Assembly: GCA_012728275.1 (NCBI GenBank)
Contig: JAAYFK010000049.1
Location: 1-64,000 of the forward strand
From: Clostridiaceae bacterium
Lineage (GTDB): Bacteria > Bacillota > Clostridia > Saccharofermentanales > Saccharofermentanaceae
Length of the DNA stretch: 64,000 nt
Direction of reading: 5' to 3'
How positions within the stretch are numbered: position 1 is the stretch's first letter; each line of letters begins with the position of its first letter. The notes beneath the pieces were generated by a model, which worked only from the letters and a program-made list of their open reading frames with translations, was not told where the DNA came from and ran no database searches. Both the position numbers and the translations under genes were made by a program. Of this stretch, positions 48,752 through 59,263 are shown in pieces.

Positions 48752-49393
48752 CTATATGAAAAAAGGATTCGTTTGTTTCTGCTGTGAGAGGCAAGTACTC
48801 TCTCCGTGACCTGGAAAAATATCGTAGTCTCCAATTAAACTCTTTATTAATCGAATAGAGTCTCGCATTTGCATGTAAGAACCTGTCGGCAAATCCGTTC
48901 TTCCAATAGAATCACAAAATATTGTATCTCCGGTAAACATCATCGGTTTGCATGTGTTGTTTTTACTCGAAAAGCAATAACAAACAGAACCCTTGGTATG
49001 CCCTGGTGTATTTAGCACCTGACAATAATACTCATCTAAAAATAGCTTAGAATCCATATGACAGACATCTAGTGTCTCGACAACATATTCCTGCGATAAC
49101 CCCCTATTTTGTGAGCGATTCAAGTTAGCATCTTTAAGTAAAGGCACGTCTTCATGAGACAAATAAAACGGAACATCATCGTGAAGAGCGCTTCTCCACT
49201 CATCTACATACATCAAATGATCAAAGTGAGCATGCGTCATTATGACGGCTTTAACCTTTTCTACCGAAAAAGAACTCAAATATGATGTTGTTAAATCAAC
49301 ACCAACACATGGGTCAATAATAATATACCCATTACTATTTGACAGAATGTACATATTGGATTGCAAAGGTCCAAACGGCAATATAGTAATCAT
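48752..49393 (-). CDS. Metallo-beta-lactamase-fold hydrolase (glyoxalase II-like)
   Basis: MTHAHFDHLMYV, LNTPGHTKGSVCYCF, MFTGDTIFCDSIGRTDLPTG, FPGHGESTCL. Confidence 0.9.
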   Translation of the reverse strand: MITILPFGPLQSNMYILSNSNGYIIIDPCVGVDLTTSYLSSFSVEKVKAVIMTHAHFDHLMYVDEWRSALHDDVPFYLSHEDVPLLKDANLNRSQNRGLSQEYVVETLDVCHMDSKLFLDEYYCQVLNTPGHTKGSVCYCFSSKNNTCKPMMFTGDTIFCDSIGRTDLPTGSYMQMRDSIRLIKSLIGDYDIFPGHGESTCLSQQKQTNPFFI

Positions 49394-49797
49394 CAGATAG
49401 GTTTATTATCCCTTAACCACTCACGCCAATCCAAATCTCCTCTATCTATAGCAAGAATTATTGTCTCAGCAGTAGCTAAGTTAGTAGCATACGGAATGTT
49501 ATTGTAATCACAAACATTCAGAAGTTCATCCGAGCGAGTATACTCTTCTTTCCTTCCATCACGAAGATAAATAACGCAATCAATCTCATTAAACTGAGCA
49601 CGAGATGCTAATTGCTCAAATCCACTGGAATAATCAACTGATAAGCCAGACACCTCAATATCAACAGATGTCTTCAATAGCTTGGCTGTATTATATACAG
49701 AAATGAGTTGATGCTTCGATAGTAACGCACGATAGGCTATACAAAAGTTAACTAGAAGCTCGTTTTTCCTTTTATCCGCCATCAATACAATCTTCAT
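49393..49797 (-). CDS. Methylglyoxal synthase-like protein, catalytic residues degenerate
   Basis: MgsA-like pattern (VNFCIAYRALLSKH, FNEIDCVIYLRD, IPYATNLATAETIILAIDRGDLDWREW) lacking GTTG and GGDQQ. Confidence 0.82.
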   Translation of the reverse strand: MKIVLMADKRKNELLVNFCIAYRALLSKHQLISVYNTAKLLKTSVDIEVSGLSVDYSSGFEQLASRAQFNEIDCVIYLRDGRKEEYTRSDELLNVCDYNNIPYATNLATAETIILAIDRGDLDWREWLRDNKPI

Positions 49798-49937
49798 TAA
49801 GCATACCCCTTCTATATTTTATATAATTCTATGTGAAATGAAAAAGTATAGCAATAGATAATCTAACAAAAATAATAAAATCATTTTGTCAATAATAGCT
49901 ATAGAATTCCTTCTCACATAACTCTTTGATCAGTAAT

Positions 49938-52265
49938 TCAATTTGGCATAGCTTCGGGAGTAACTGAATCTAAGTAATCTCCGGTTATAGGAAACGAATC
50001 GATAACTGCTGAAGCTTGATCATAAATAACACCAAAGTACTCAGCAAGAATCTTTTCAGCAATTACTACTGTTGAAGCTCCCCATTCCCCTTTTTCGACA
50101 ACTAATGCAATTGCTATCTCAGGATTATCAGCAGGCGCATAACAAACAAACAAGCCATTAGAATACTCAAGTCGGATATCTTCATAACCGGTTTCTGCTG
50201 TACCCGTCTTACAACAAACTGGAATTGGGAAACTCGCTAGATTCTCTTGCGCTGTTCCTTCCCATATGCTCGTTCCAGTTACTACGCATCTCATAGCATT
50301 TCGAACGGCATTAATGTTTTCCTCCTGAATACCTAAAGGGATTGATTCAGTTTGACCTTGGTATAGTATTGCACCATCAGAACCAACAACGCTATCAATT
50401 ACGTAAGGCGTAACAAGGGAATTTGTTGCTATTGCTGCTGTGTATCTACAGAGCTGAAGAATAGTAAAGCAATTGTCGAACTGACCGATAGCAGATTGAG
50501 CTGTATCAGCAGGAAACCAAGTTCTGTCATATTCAGATTCGTGGAGCAATCTTTTCGTATCTCGGCTTGCTCGAACTCCACAAATCTCACCTGGAAGATC
50601 AATACCACTATACTCACCCAAACCTAAGCGCTCTCCCATAAGGTCGATATTATCTATTCCTGTCTCAACTCCTAGAAGCATAAAATAAATATTGCACGAC
50701 GTAGCCATGGCGCTATTTAGATTCAACGGTCCATGTCCACCTTCTGGGAACTCCAAGCAATTAAATCCCCAACCTCCAATATCAATTGGGCTCTCACATC
50801 TAATCCAATTCGCATCTGGCGTAATAGCACCACTTTCTAGACCAGCAAGCGCTGTGCACATTTTGAAGGTTGAACCTGGGGCATATTGAGACATAATCGC
50901 TCTGTTCCACAAGGGCATGTCCTCAGATGTTACTTGCTCATACTCTTCGATACCAAGATAGTACTGCAACTGCTCTTCTGCTTGTTCATCACCATACATC
51001 GAAAGAATAAAGTCATTTGGATCATAATTTGGATAAGAACCCATCGCAAGTACTGCGCCTGAATTAACATTCATTACAACAAAAGCACCAGCATCAGCTG
51101 TAGCATATCCAGTATGCCTGATCATCTCATCAGCCTCAGCGTCTTCAATATATTGCTTCAAAGCTTCTATTCCGACTCTTTGTAAGTTGGAATCAATTGT
51201 AAGATTAACTGTTGCACCAGATACTGGTTCTGTTCCATAGTTTGAAGGGAAAAATGTTCCTTCAGCTCCTTCGGCTGTCCAAATGCTATATGTAGATATA
51301 CCTGATGTTCCGTGCAAATACCTCTCCATTTGAGATTCGACCCCTGATTGTCCCACAAGATCCCCACTTGTATAACCATATGGTGCCAAATCACTTAATG
51401 TCTCTTGCGAAATACTTCCAACATATCCAACAACATGACAAGAAATCTGCGCCAATGGGGTATACGCTCGACGATAAGTTACAGTTGATATGACGCCCAT
51501 GTAGTGATAGTTTTGCTCTTGCAATAGCATAATCAAATCATCAGGAACGTCGATAGCAATCTCTACCGGTGTACCAGTATTAAATGACCATTCATCTTGA
51601 AAGATTTGATATCGAACTCTAATGATTCTATATGCCTCATCTTCAGTGTAAGAAGTATCAACATTAAACAGTTGTCTCAAATATAAAAAGAAAACCTGAG
51701 GATCTGTCTTAACATATGAATCAGAATAGGTAACAATAACACCTTGAGCATCATCAGTTAGTCCAAATAGATTAGTGTTGGTCTGCCATAATCTTACTTC
51801 CTCATCTTCCACTTTGAAAGCAAATGGATTAACCGAGAAGTAATCATCAAGCCCGGAAACTGATACGCAATTATACTCATCAAAGAGATAGCTTAACTCC
51901 AAACACATCGCATTTAAATCATTATCTTCAAGATAAGCATTTGAAAGAAGAACAGTATTTGATGCCTCACTATATGCCAACGTTAAACCATTACTATCCA
52001 AGATGCTTCCGCGAGGAGCGTCGACAGTATATTGACGAACTACACCTTTTGAAGACTGAGATATCATCTTCTGGTAATTCGAAAATTGCAAAGTACTAGT
52101 CATAACTAAAATGATTACACCAAAGAGACAGAAAATGGCTCCTAACATGAAGTATCTGTTTCTAAGAATAGATAGAACTTGAAATAGAATACTGTCATTA
52201 CGTTTTCTGTTTTGATATGAGGCATCAAAAGCACTCGCACTCTTCTTGTCTACGTTCTTAGCCAT
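49938..52265 (-). CDS. mrdA: Penicillin-binding protein 2 (MrdA-type transpeptidase)
   Basis: PBP motifs APGSTFKM, ATSCNIYF (SxN), CCKTGTAET; dimerization region PRGSILDSNG. Confidence 0.93.
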   Translation of the reverse strand: MAKNVDKKSASAFDASYQNRKRNDSILFQVLSILRNRYFMLGAIFCLFGVIILVMTSTLQFSNYQKMISQSSKGVVRQYTVDAPRGSILDSNGLTLAYSEASNTVLLSNAYLEDNDLNAMCLELSYLFDEYNCVSVSGLDDYFSVNPFAFKVEDEEVRLWQTNTNLFGLTDDAQGVIVTYSDSYVKTDPQVFFLYLRQLFNVDTSYTEDEAYRIIRVRYQIFQDEWSFNTGTPVEIAIDVPDDLIMLLQEQNYHYMGVISTVTYRRAYTPLAQISCHVVGYVGSISQETLSDLAPYGYTSGDLVGQSGVESQMERYLHGTSGISTYSIWTAEGAEGTFFPSNYGTEPVSGATVNLTIDSNLQRVGIEALKQYIEDAEADEMIRHTGYATADAGAFVVMNVNSGAVLAMGSYPNYDPNDFILSMYGDEQAEEQLQYYLGIEEYEQVTSEDMPLWNRAIMSQYAPGSTFKMCTALAGLESGAITPDANWIRCESPIDIGGWGFNCLEFPEGGHGPLNLNSAMATSCNIYFMLLGVETGIDNIDLMGERLGLGEYSGIDLPGEICGVRASRDTKRLLHESEYDRTWFPADTAQSAIGQFDNCFTILQLCRYTAAIATNSLVTPYVIDSVVGSDGAILYQGQTESIPLGIQEENINAVRNAMRCVVTGTSIWEGTAQENLASFPIPVCCKTGTAETGYEDIRLEYSNGLFVCYAPADNPEIAIALVVEKGEWGASTVVIAEKILAEYFGVIYDQASAVIDSFPITGDYLDSVTPEAMPN

Positions 52266-52885
52266 AAATCGTCACCTCCAGAAAGGAAATTCTTCGATAG
52301 CGAAGGGTTTACGCCTTTACTGTACGGACCAATAAATCTTAAAACAAGAATCATAGGGCCGGCAATTATCACATTCAAAAGCAATGTAGGCAAAATAGAA
52401 TTTACAACTATTTGATAAAAAGAAAGATTATAGGAAGTTCTAGAAAAGAATTGCATAACTGCAGCCATAATCAAATGCCCGATTACTTTGTAGCAAATGG
52501 TACAGAATATGACACAAACAAATGCGAAAGCAGCGTTTCTGTTCATTCTTTTCGTAAAGAAGGAAGATGAAATGGATGCAGCTATAAACATCATAAGCAT
52601 CCCAATACCTATCGATGCAGTTACATTTCCTTGGCTATCCGTGAAAGAAGGTCCAGCAAAATAATCTCTTATGAATCCAACAATAATACCTACTACAGCA
52701 CCATCGGCAAAGCCAAAGAAATAACCAACTAAAATGACATAAACTAACATTAAATCGGCCACTTGACCAAACAAAGTTAATCTATTAGGAAAAGAAACCT
52801 GAAAGCACGAAAATAATAGTGTAAAAATGACATACACTATAATCTTACGTATTAGAATCTTTTTTTCCACAGATAAATTCATCAC
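52250..52885 (-). CDS. mreD: Rod shape-determining protein MreD
   Basis: Multi-TM protein of about 210 aa between mreC and mrdA. Confidence 0.85.
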   Translation of the reverse strand: MMNLSVEKKILIRKIIVYVIFTLLFSCFQVSFPNRLTLFGQVADLMLVYVILVGYFFGFADGAVVGIIVGFIRDYFAGPSFTDSQGNVTASIGIGMLMMFIAASISSSFFTKRMNRNAAFAFVCVIFCTICYKVIGHLIMAAVMQFFSRTSYNLSFYQIVVNSILPTLLLNVIIAGPMILVLRFIGPYSKGVNPSLSKNFLSGGDDLWLRT

Positions 52886-53787
52886 TCACCTGCTGTAGCG
52901 GTTGTCTCACTACTAGCGACATCTTCATCCGCAGGAGGAATGGCATCTGCTTGCGGTATCATGATAAACACATCCTTCAAATCTCCAATTTGTGAATATG
53001 GACGAAGTGTAGCAGTTACATTCAAGGGGTTGGAATAATCAACACTCTCAATGACTCCTATAGGTTTTCCTTGTGGAAATAAGCCACCATTACCAGATGT
53101 AACTATCTCGGTTCCAACTTCTATAACATCATCGGAAGAGAATCCTGACACCAAGCAGAGTCCTTGAAACTTAAGTGAAGCATCGCCAGAAACCGTAACA
53201 ATTACACCATTTACTTCGTTGATTTTTGCACTTACTACAAATCCTTCATGCAATAGTGGAAGAATTTTGCTTTCGGAAGATGATGTCTCAATTACTCTTC
53301 CAATTAAGTTCATCGATGAATCAACAACTGCTAACGACTGACCAGGAATTACTTCTATTCCATCATTAACGCCTGAACTTATTCTAATTACAGAAAACCA
53401 TTCATCCGCTTCTCTTGATACTATAGAGGCGCCATATACATCGTAATTACTAAAGGTGTCCTTAATTTGAAAAGCATCCCTAAGTTCCTCATATCGAATT
53501 CCAGCCTCTTCATTCTGTGTTAATTGATATTGAAGATCAGCTATCTGAGCCCTAAGCTCTTCATTCTCTCTACGAATAGCCATTCCATCTGTTACAGCAG
53601 ACCAAAAATCCGAGAAAGCATTTCCCGTATCCTTGACTACGCTTTGAATAGGCGAAAGGATTGCACCAAACGGCTTGTAAAGGTACTTAATTGGACTTCC
53701 TGGCACTAGTCCCAAAAGAATGAATGCCAATAGAAGCACTACAACAGAAACGATAATGAACCATTTACTTGTTAGTATTCGTCTCAA
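52882..53787 (-). CDS. mreC: Rod shape-determining protein MreC; TTG start proposed
   Basis: Single N-terminal TM, coiled coil NEELRAQIADLQYQL, VIETSSSESKILPLLHEGF; RBS AAAGGCGG before TTGAGACGAATAC. Confidence 0.88.
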   Translation of the reverse strand: MRRILTSKWFIIVSVVVLLLAFILLGLVPGSPIKYLYKPFGAILSPIQSVVKDTGNAFSDFWSAVTDGMAIRRENEELRAQIADLQYQLTQNEEAGIRYEELRDAFQIKDTFSNYDVYGASIVSREADEWFSVIRISSGVNDGIEVIPGQSLAVVDSSMNLIGRVIETSSSESKILPLLHEGFVVSAKINEVNGVIVTVSGDASLKFQGLCLVSGFSSDDVIEVGTEIVTSGNGGLFPQGKPIGVIESVDYSNPLNVTATLRPYSQIGDLKDVFIMIPQADAIPPADEDVASSETTATAGE

Positions 53788-53904
53788 AAGATGCCGCCTT
53801 TCATTTAAAACACATTTACAGAGCATTACTATTTTTTCATTAAATTAATACATATGCAAGATACAAATGAATTAATAATGAGCACACAGATATCCCAATA
53901 TAGA

Positions 53905-53930
53905 GAAAATGTCGGCTATTACGCCGACAT
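53905..53930 (-). terminator. Rho-independent terminator after the SEC-C protein gene
   Basis: Minus strand ATGTCGGC gtaata GCCGACATTTTC. Confidence 0.75.
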
Positions 53931-53956
53931 CAAGTATTTCATTCTATGAAATGCAA

Positions 53957-54481
53957 TTAAGCTTTTTTTGCTCCGCAGCACTTCTTATACTTCTTACCGC
54001 TTCCACAAGGACATGGATCATTACGTCCAATATTCTCAGCATGAGCAATATTCGCATCTCTATACTCACGATTAAGCTCAGCTAACTTATCCTCATCAAA
54101 TACTTTCTTCCAAGAAGGAAGCTTAAACAACCAAGTTGCCTTAGCTTCTCTCATCTTAATGAATAACTTATCATAATCAATGTCTAAGAAGATTTCAGTA
54201 TCATCACCAACAGTTGTGACATCCATTTCATTTTTAATACTTTCTTTAATGCCATCAAGGAACCCAACAAAAACATCCATCGTATCCTTGCTAAACCCAA
54301 GTCTATCAGCTATCTCAGAAGCCTTACCTTTTAACAGTTCTGAATTATTGGGATAAGAACCAAGAATCTTATCATAAGCATCCTTCTCCAATACATAGTA
54401 AAAATTTATGTACTGCGAATAAGCATTCTGATCAGTAATTGTCTCAGATTTATTAATCCACGTCTCGTAATATGTACTCAT
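53957..54481 (-). CDS. SEC-C motif-containing protein of unknown function
   Basis: C-terminal [24 protein letters not shown]; helical N-terminal region. Confidence 0.85.
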   Translation of the reverse strand: MSTYYETWINKSETITDQNAYSQYINFYYVLEKDAYDKILGSYPNNSELLKGKASEIADRLGFSKDTMDVFVGFLDGIKESIKNEMDVTTVGDDTEIFLDIDYDKLFIKMREAKATWLFKLPSWKKVFDEDKLAELNREYRDANIAHAENIGRNDPCPCGSGKKYKKCCGAKKA

Positions 54482-54500
54482 TTAATCCTCCAAAATGAAT

Positions 54501-55697
54501 TTATAATTTAGTTGCTATAGCCTTGAGGAAGTTCTCTGTATTTACTACTTCCTTCTTTTCCTTCTTCAACAATGACTTCAAGTCACCTGTAATTGTTCCT
54601 TCTTCTATAGTCTCAATTGAAGCTTTCTCCAAACGATTTGCAAAATCTTCCAACTCAGAAAGTCCATCCAGCTGAGCTCTCTTACGCAAAGCTCCAGTCC
54701 AAGCAAATAAAGTAGCCATTGGATTCGTTGAAGTTGATTCGCCCTTCAAATACTTGTAATAATGACGAGTAACAGTGCCATGAGCGGCTTCATATTCGTA
54801 TTTCCCATCTGGCGAAACCAAAACAGATGACATCATTGCCAAAGAACCACAAGCGGATGCAAGCATATCGCTCATTACATCTCCATCATAATTCTTACAT
54901 GCCCAAAGAATGCCACCCTCGCACTTCATTATTCTTGCAACAGCATCATCGATAAGTGTATAAAAATACTCTATGCCTGTTGACTCAAATTTATCCTTAT
55001 ACTCATTTTCGAAAATTTCTGCAAAAATATCCTTGAATCTATGGTCATAAGTCTTAGAAATAGTGTCTTTCGTAGCAAACCACAAAGATTGCTTAATATC
55101 CAATGCGTAAGTAAAGCAAGATCTAGCAAAAGAGGCAATCGACTTGTCAGTATTGTGCATTCCCAAAATGATACCATCATCCTGGAACGTAAATATCTCT
55201 TGCTTCTTAGTTGATCCATCAGGAAATGTAACCAGTAGTTCAGCTTTACATCCAGCATCTACTCTCATCTCAGTATCACGATAAACATCGCCGTAAGCGT
55301 GACGAGCAATAGTAATAGGCTTCTTCCATGTTGTTACAAATGGATCGATACCATCAACAATAATTGGAGCTCTAAATACAGTTCCATCTAACATAGCTCT
55401 GATAGTACCGTTAGGGCTCTTCCACATCTTACTTAAGTTATATTCTGTCATACGCTGCGCATTCGGAGTGATAGTCGCGCACTTAACAGCAACACCTAAC
55501 TCCTTAGTACGATTAGCAGAATCAATAGTAACTTGGTCATTTGTCTCATTACGATTAATAAGACCAAGGTCAAAATACTCTGTCTTTAGGTCAACGAAAG
55601 GCAAAATTACTATGTCCTTAATTTGCTTCCATATTATTCTTGTCATTTCATCGCCATCCATCTCAACTAATGGCGTGGTCATCTTAATCTTATTCAC
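54501..55697 (-). CDS. icd: Isocitrate dehydrogenase (NADP), eukaryotic-type homodimeric subfamily
   Basis: TPLVEMDGDEMTRIIW, SPNGTIRAMLDGTVFRAPI, AAHGTVTRHYYKYLKGESTSTNPMATLFAW. Confidence 0.95.
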   Translation of the reverse strand: MNKIKMTTPLVEMDGDEMTRIIWKQIKDIVILPFVDLKTEYFDLGLINRNETNDQVTIDSANRTKELGVAVKCATITPNAQRMTEYNLSKMWKSPNGTIRAMLDGTVFRAPIIVDGIDPFVTTWKKPITIARHAYGDVYRDTEMRVDAGCKAELLVTFPDGSTKKQEIFTFQDDGIILGMHNTDKSIASFARSCFTYALDIKQSLWFATKDTISKTYDHRFKDIFAEIFENEYKDKFESTGIEYFYTLIDDAVARIMKCEGGILWACKNYDGDVMSDMLASACGSLAMMSSVLVSPDGKYEYEAAHGTVTRHYYKYLKGESTSTNPMATLFAWTGALRKRAQLDGLSELEDFANRLEKASIETIEEGTITGDLKSLLKKEKKEVVNTENFLKAIATKL

Positions 55698-55774
55698 GGC
55701 AACCTCCGTTCAAAATCATTTCTAAATAGCGAATTTATTGTAAAGCAAGTATCGTAAGTAGTCAAACAAAACTA

Positions 55775-56803
55775 CTATACACATGCTAAACAAATCAAAG
55801 ACTCAAGTGACTCTCTTTCGTCCGCCTTGCCACTCTTTATTAAGTAATCTTTATTGCAACACATATCAAATAGTTTCAACAATCTACTCATATCAAATCT
55901 AGCCGCCTGTTTATAAAGCTTACCAGCTACAAATGGATGGCAAGAAAGCTTACTAATTACTTCTCGTTCGCTATTACAATCCTTAGCACATATCAATTGA
56001 CGAAGGTGTCTAGCAAACATGAAGCGTATCTTTGAGCACGGTTCTTTCAATACGAGTAGCTTATCAAGAACAACAAGAGCTGTAGAACTATCCTTGCTTC
56101 CAATAGCATCAGTAATAACAAATACAGTACCGCTAATATCAGGAGGACACATAAGCTCTACTATTTCCTCATCCACGTGAGATACCTTCTCACCTACACA
56201 ATACAAAGATATCTTCTCTACTTCATTAGAAATCCTTCGCATACTCTTTTCGCAGCGTTCTACAATACCTGTTGAGGCTGCTTCATCTATCGAAACCCCA
56301 TCACGCGAAAGGCGTTTGAATATCCATTTGCATAAAGAAACGTCATCTAGAAATGAAAGCTCTGCTACCACTCCATTATCCTGAAACGCCTTCATAATTG
56401 CCTTCTTGCGCTTATCAATAGTCTTCTCAACAAATATTACAACACAAGAGGACGGTATGGATTCCAGTAACTTACATATTTTATTCGAGTATGTCTTATC
56501 AGGATCATTCATAGTAAACAATCCACAATCATTAACAACAATTACGCGCCTCGCGGAAAGCCACGGAGGAGTTTGAATATTCTCTATAATAGAATCTAAT
56601 CCATTCTTTATATCAAGTCTATTAATTCTGACATAATCCATAGGAATCGCTTCATCACTAATGTACTTCTTCTGAATTGCTTTTATAGAAATGTCAATAA
56701 AATAATCTTCTTCTCCAAAAAATAGAAAAAGGTTGCAAACGTCTTGTCCACGCAAGTAATCGCTCAACGATTTGTTATTCATAATACTTGTTGAAGTGGC
56801 CAT
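55775..56803 (-). CDS. holA: DNA polymerase III delta subunit
   Basis: FLFFGEEDYFIDISIKAIQKKYI; downstream of comEC; HolA pattern. Confidence 0.87.
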   Translation of the reverse strand: MATSTSIMNNKSLSDYLRGQDVCNLFLFFGEEDYFIDISIKAIQKKYISDEAIPMDYVRINRLDIKNGLDSIIENIQTPPWLSARRVIVVNDCGLFTMNDPDKTYSNKICKLLESIPSSCVVIFVEKTIDKRKKAIMKAFQDNGVVAELSFLDDVSLCKWIFKRLSRDGVSIDEAASTGIVERCEKSMRRISNEVEKISLYCVGEKVSHVDEEIVELMCPPDISGTVFVITDAIGSKDSSTALVVLDKLLVLKEPCSKIRFMFARHLRQLICAKDCNSEREVISKLSCHPFVAGKLYKQAARFDMSRLLKLFDMCCNKDYLIKSGKADERESLESLICLACV

Positions 56804-59073
56804 CTTATGTTTGCCTCCCGAAAAGAACTAACAGAAAATCTATTCCCAGAAATTGTAACAATAATCGCTCCATTTTGCGAGGTAGAATAGTATGACACAT
56901 CAAATGATTCTAACCTCTCTAGCGTTGTGTCTGCAGGATGACCATATCTATTATTGGCTCCAACAGAAATTACCGCAAATTCCGGTTTAACTCTATCAAG
57001 AAAGTCATCACTAGTCGAACCACTACTTCCATGATGAGCAATTTTAACTATCTCGCACTCTGGCAATAAATTACTTTCAATCAAAGCTGTCTCAGCTTTG
57101 ATACTAATATCACCAGTAAAAAGAATATCAACATCATTACACGAAACCCGAAGAACCATACTGTTATCATTCGCATTATCAAAGATAATATTAGGTTGAA
57201 TATAACTAATGGTAATAGATTTACTAAGACTAATACTTGGCTCATTAGTTACAAGTTCAACTAAGTCTTGGTTAATTACTTTCTCGTTCGGAGAAGAAAC
57301 GATAATTTTTCTTACTCGGTTGCTCTCAATTAAAACATTTGTAGAACCCGAGTGATCTTCGTCCCAATGACTTATATATAGATAATCCAATTTACTAATA
57401 CCATAGAAATCTAACAAAGGAAGTACAGTACTAGTTCCATAGTCTTCTGTTCCTGTATCTATCAATGCGCACTTATCTTTCGATAGAACCAAACATGAAT
57501 CCCCTTGTCCAACATCAATGAATATTATCTTGGCATCAGGACCTAGGACTACTTCCCCTATGTTAAGCAAAATACATGATATAAGCACCAAGGAAATTGG
57601 TTTCATCATAGTCTTCTTTATAGCACAACTAGGCAATAGCTTAATTATTCCAAACAGTAACAAAGCTATAACAAGATATTGCTCTAGGCCTGCAGAGCAA
57701 ATAGCCAAATTAGAAAATAAACAGCATTTTCTTAGCAATTTATATAGTAAATTACAACATATAGATACTGGAGAGATTAGTGGGAAAAATGAGCTTATCA
57801 GTATGGAAGGGAAAAATGATATACATGCAACGCTTGCTATAAAAGTAGCTAATAGAGATACCAATATATGAATAAGACCAATTCTATAATTTGTTTCAAC
57901 CCAAAATAGCATTAGACCAATCTGAGATGAGATTAGAATTATGAAAGGATTGAGAAATCTCTTGTAATTGCATTTTGATTTAAATCTCTTTTGAATTTCA
58001 TATGAGAACACTTTAATCGACAAACACGCTGCAAATGACATTCTAAATCCAATGCTTAAAGAGCAAAATGGATTTCCTACTATCATTACTATAGCAGCCA
58101 AAGCCATGCCAGAATATGAGTCTCGAGAGAAGTATGAACACAAACTCATACATAGCGCCCTACTTACGGAATCTGTCCAACCTGTAAGAATAGAAATTGC
58201 AAAGCAGATTGCAATATAGATAGCACTTTTCCCTCTTTTCTCCTTAAAGAAAATGTCTGTTATAACAGGTAGAAGCATCAGATAAGAAGAAAAATGTGAA
58301 CCACTTACAGCAAGAATGTGAGAACAATTCGCACTTGAGAAGTAGTCTACTACTTCATTATCCACTAAAGATTTGTCACCAAGACATATTGAAGCCACAA
58401 GTCCCTTTGTAAGTTCATCATAGCCTTTGCCTACAGTGTCAATCATATATGTCTTAATTTTGAAAATGAAACTGCTTATTTCATTCGCAGTTATTATAAA
58501 TACATTGGAAGAATGACAAATACTCAGTATTTTGGGGTTTTCAACACATATAAATATGCCCTTCTGTTCTAAGAAATTCTTATAGTCAAATTCTCCAGGA
58601 TTACGGGAACAATTTGGTTCACATAGCTCGCCAATAAAAGTGACTCTGTCGCCAAGTTGAACGTCCTCTTCAGTAGAGATAATTGATTTACCTATATTAT
58701 CAATATCTACTGTACATTTATGTGTGCCATCGAGAAGCAAAGAAACTTCTATTACTGTTGCATTGTAGCTTTTGAAATCATACGAAATTTTCTTGTTAAT
58801 GTATCGAAAACGAATACTAGAAAAACAGAGTAAGATAACAAGAAAGTACATCAGAGTTCTCTTATACTCTTTGGAACATATAGCTAACACTAAAATAATT
58901 AACAGTTCGATAAGTATTGAAAAAACAGTTAAGCAAAAAGAGTTTCTCGACACGAACGACAAAGAAGAAGACGTGAATGCTAAGATAGCTGGAATTACCA
59001 AAGGCCTTCGATTGACTCTCTCGAATAATTCCTTAATGAATATGTATGTTGACTCAATAATTCTCTTGCACAT
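56779..59073 (-). CDS. comEC: ComEC/Rec2 DNA uptake channel with C-terminal MBL domain
   Basis: Competence multi-TM region SHILAVSGSHFSSYLML; IIFIDVGQGDSCLV, SHWDEDHSG, AHHGSSGSTSDDFL. Confidence 0.93.
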   Translation of the reverse strand: MCKRIIESTYIFIKELFERVNRRPLVIPAILAFTSSSLSFVSRNSFCLTVFSILIELLIILVLAICSKEYKRTLMYFLVILLCFSSIRFRYINKKISYDFKSYNATVIEVSLLLDGTHKCTVDIDNIGKSIISTEEDVQLGDRVTFIGELCEPNCSRNPGEFDYKNFLEQKGIFICVENPKILSICHSSNVFIITANEISSFIFKIKTYMIDTVGKGYDELTKGLVASICLGDKSLVDNEVVDYFSSANCSHILAVSGSHFSSYLMLLPVITDIFFKEKRGKSAIYIAICFAISILTGWTDSVSRALCMSLCSYFSRDSYSGMALAAIVMIVGNPFCSLSIGFRMSFAACLSIKVFSYEIQKRFKSKCNYKRFLNPFIILISSQIGLMLFWVETNYRIGLIHILVSLLATFIASVACISFFPSILISSFFPLISPVSICCNLLYKLLRKCCLFSNLAICSAGLEQYLVIALLLFGIIKLLPSCAIKKTMMKPISLVLISCILLNIGEVVLGPDAKIIFIDVGQGDSCLVLSKDKCALIDTGTEDYGTSTVLPLLDFYGISKLDYLYISHWDEDHSGSTNVLIESNRVRKIIVSSPNEKVINQDLVELVTNEPSISLSKSITISYIQPNIIFDNANDNSMVLRVSCNDVDILFTGDISIKAETALIESNLLPECEIVKIAHHGSSGSTSDDFLDRVKPEFAVISVGANNRYGHPADTTLERLESFDVSYYSTSQNGAIIVTISGNRFSVSSFREANIRWPLQQVL

Positions 59074-59263
59074 GAAGCACCTCTTTTTAAAATTTTATAA
59101 GAACTTGAAGAGAAGCTTTTCTACAATTCATTACATTTTTCGACAAGTGAGATGCTTTTGTCTATATAATTAATAAGCAATTGAATGCTTTTTGGACAAT
59201 TAAGCAAAGGTGTTTTTGATAAGTCTCGTATATAATTTAATTAATGTTGAATTTGGAGAAATT

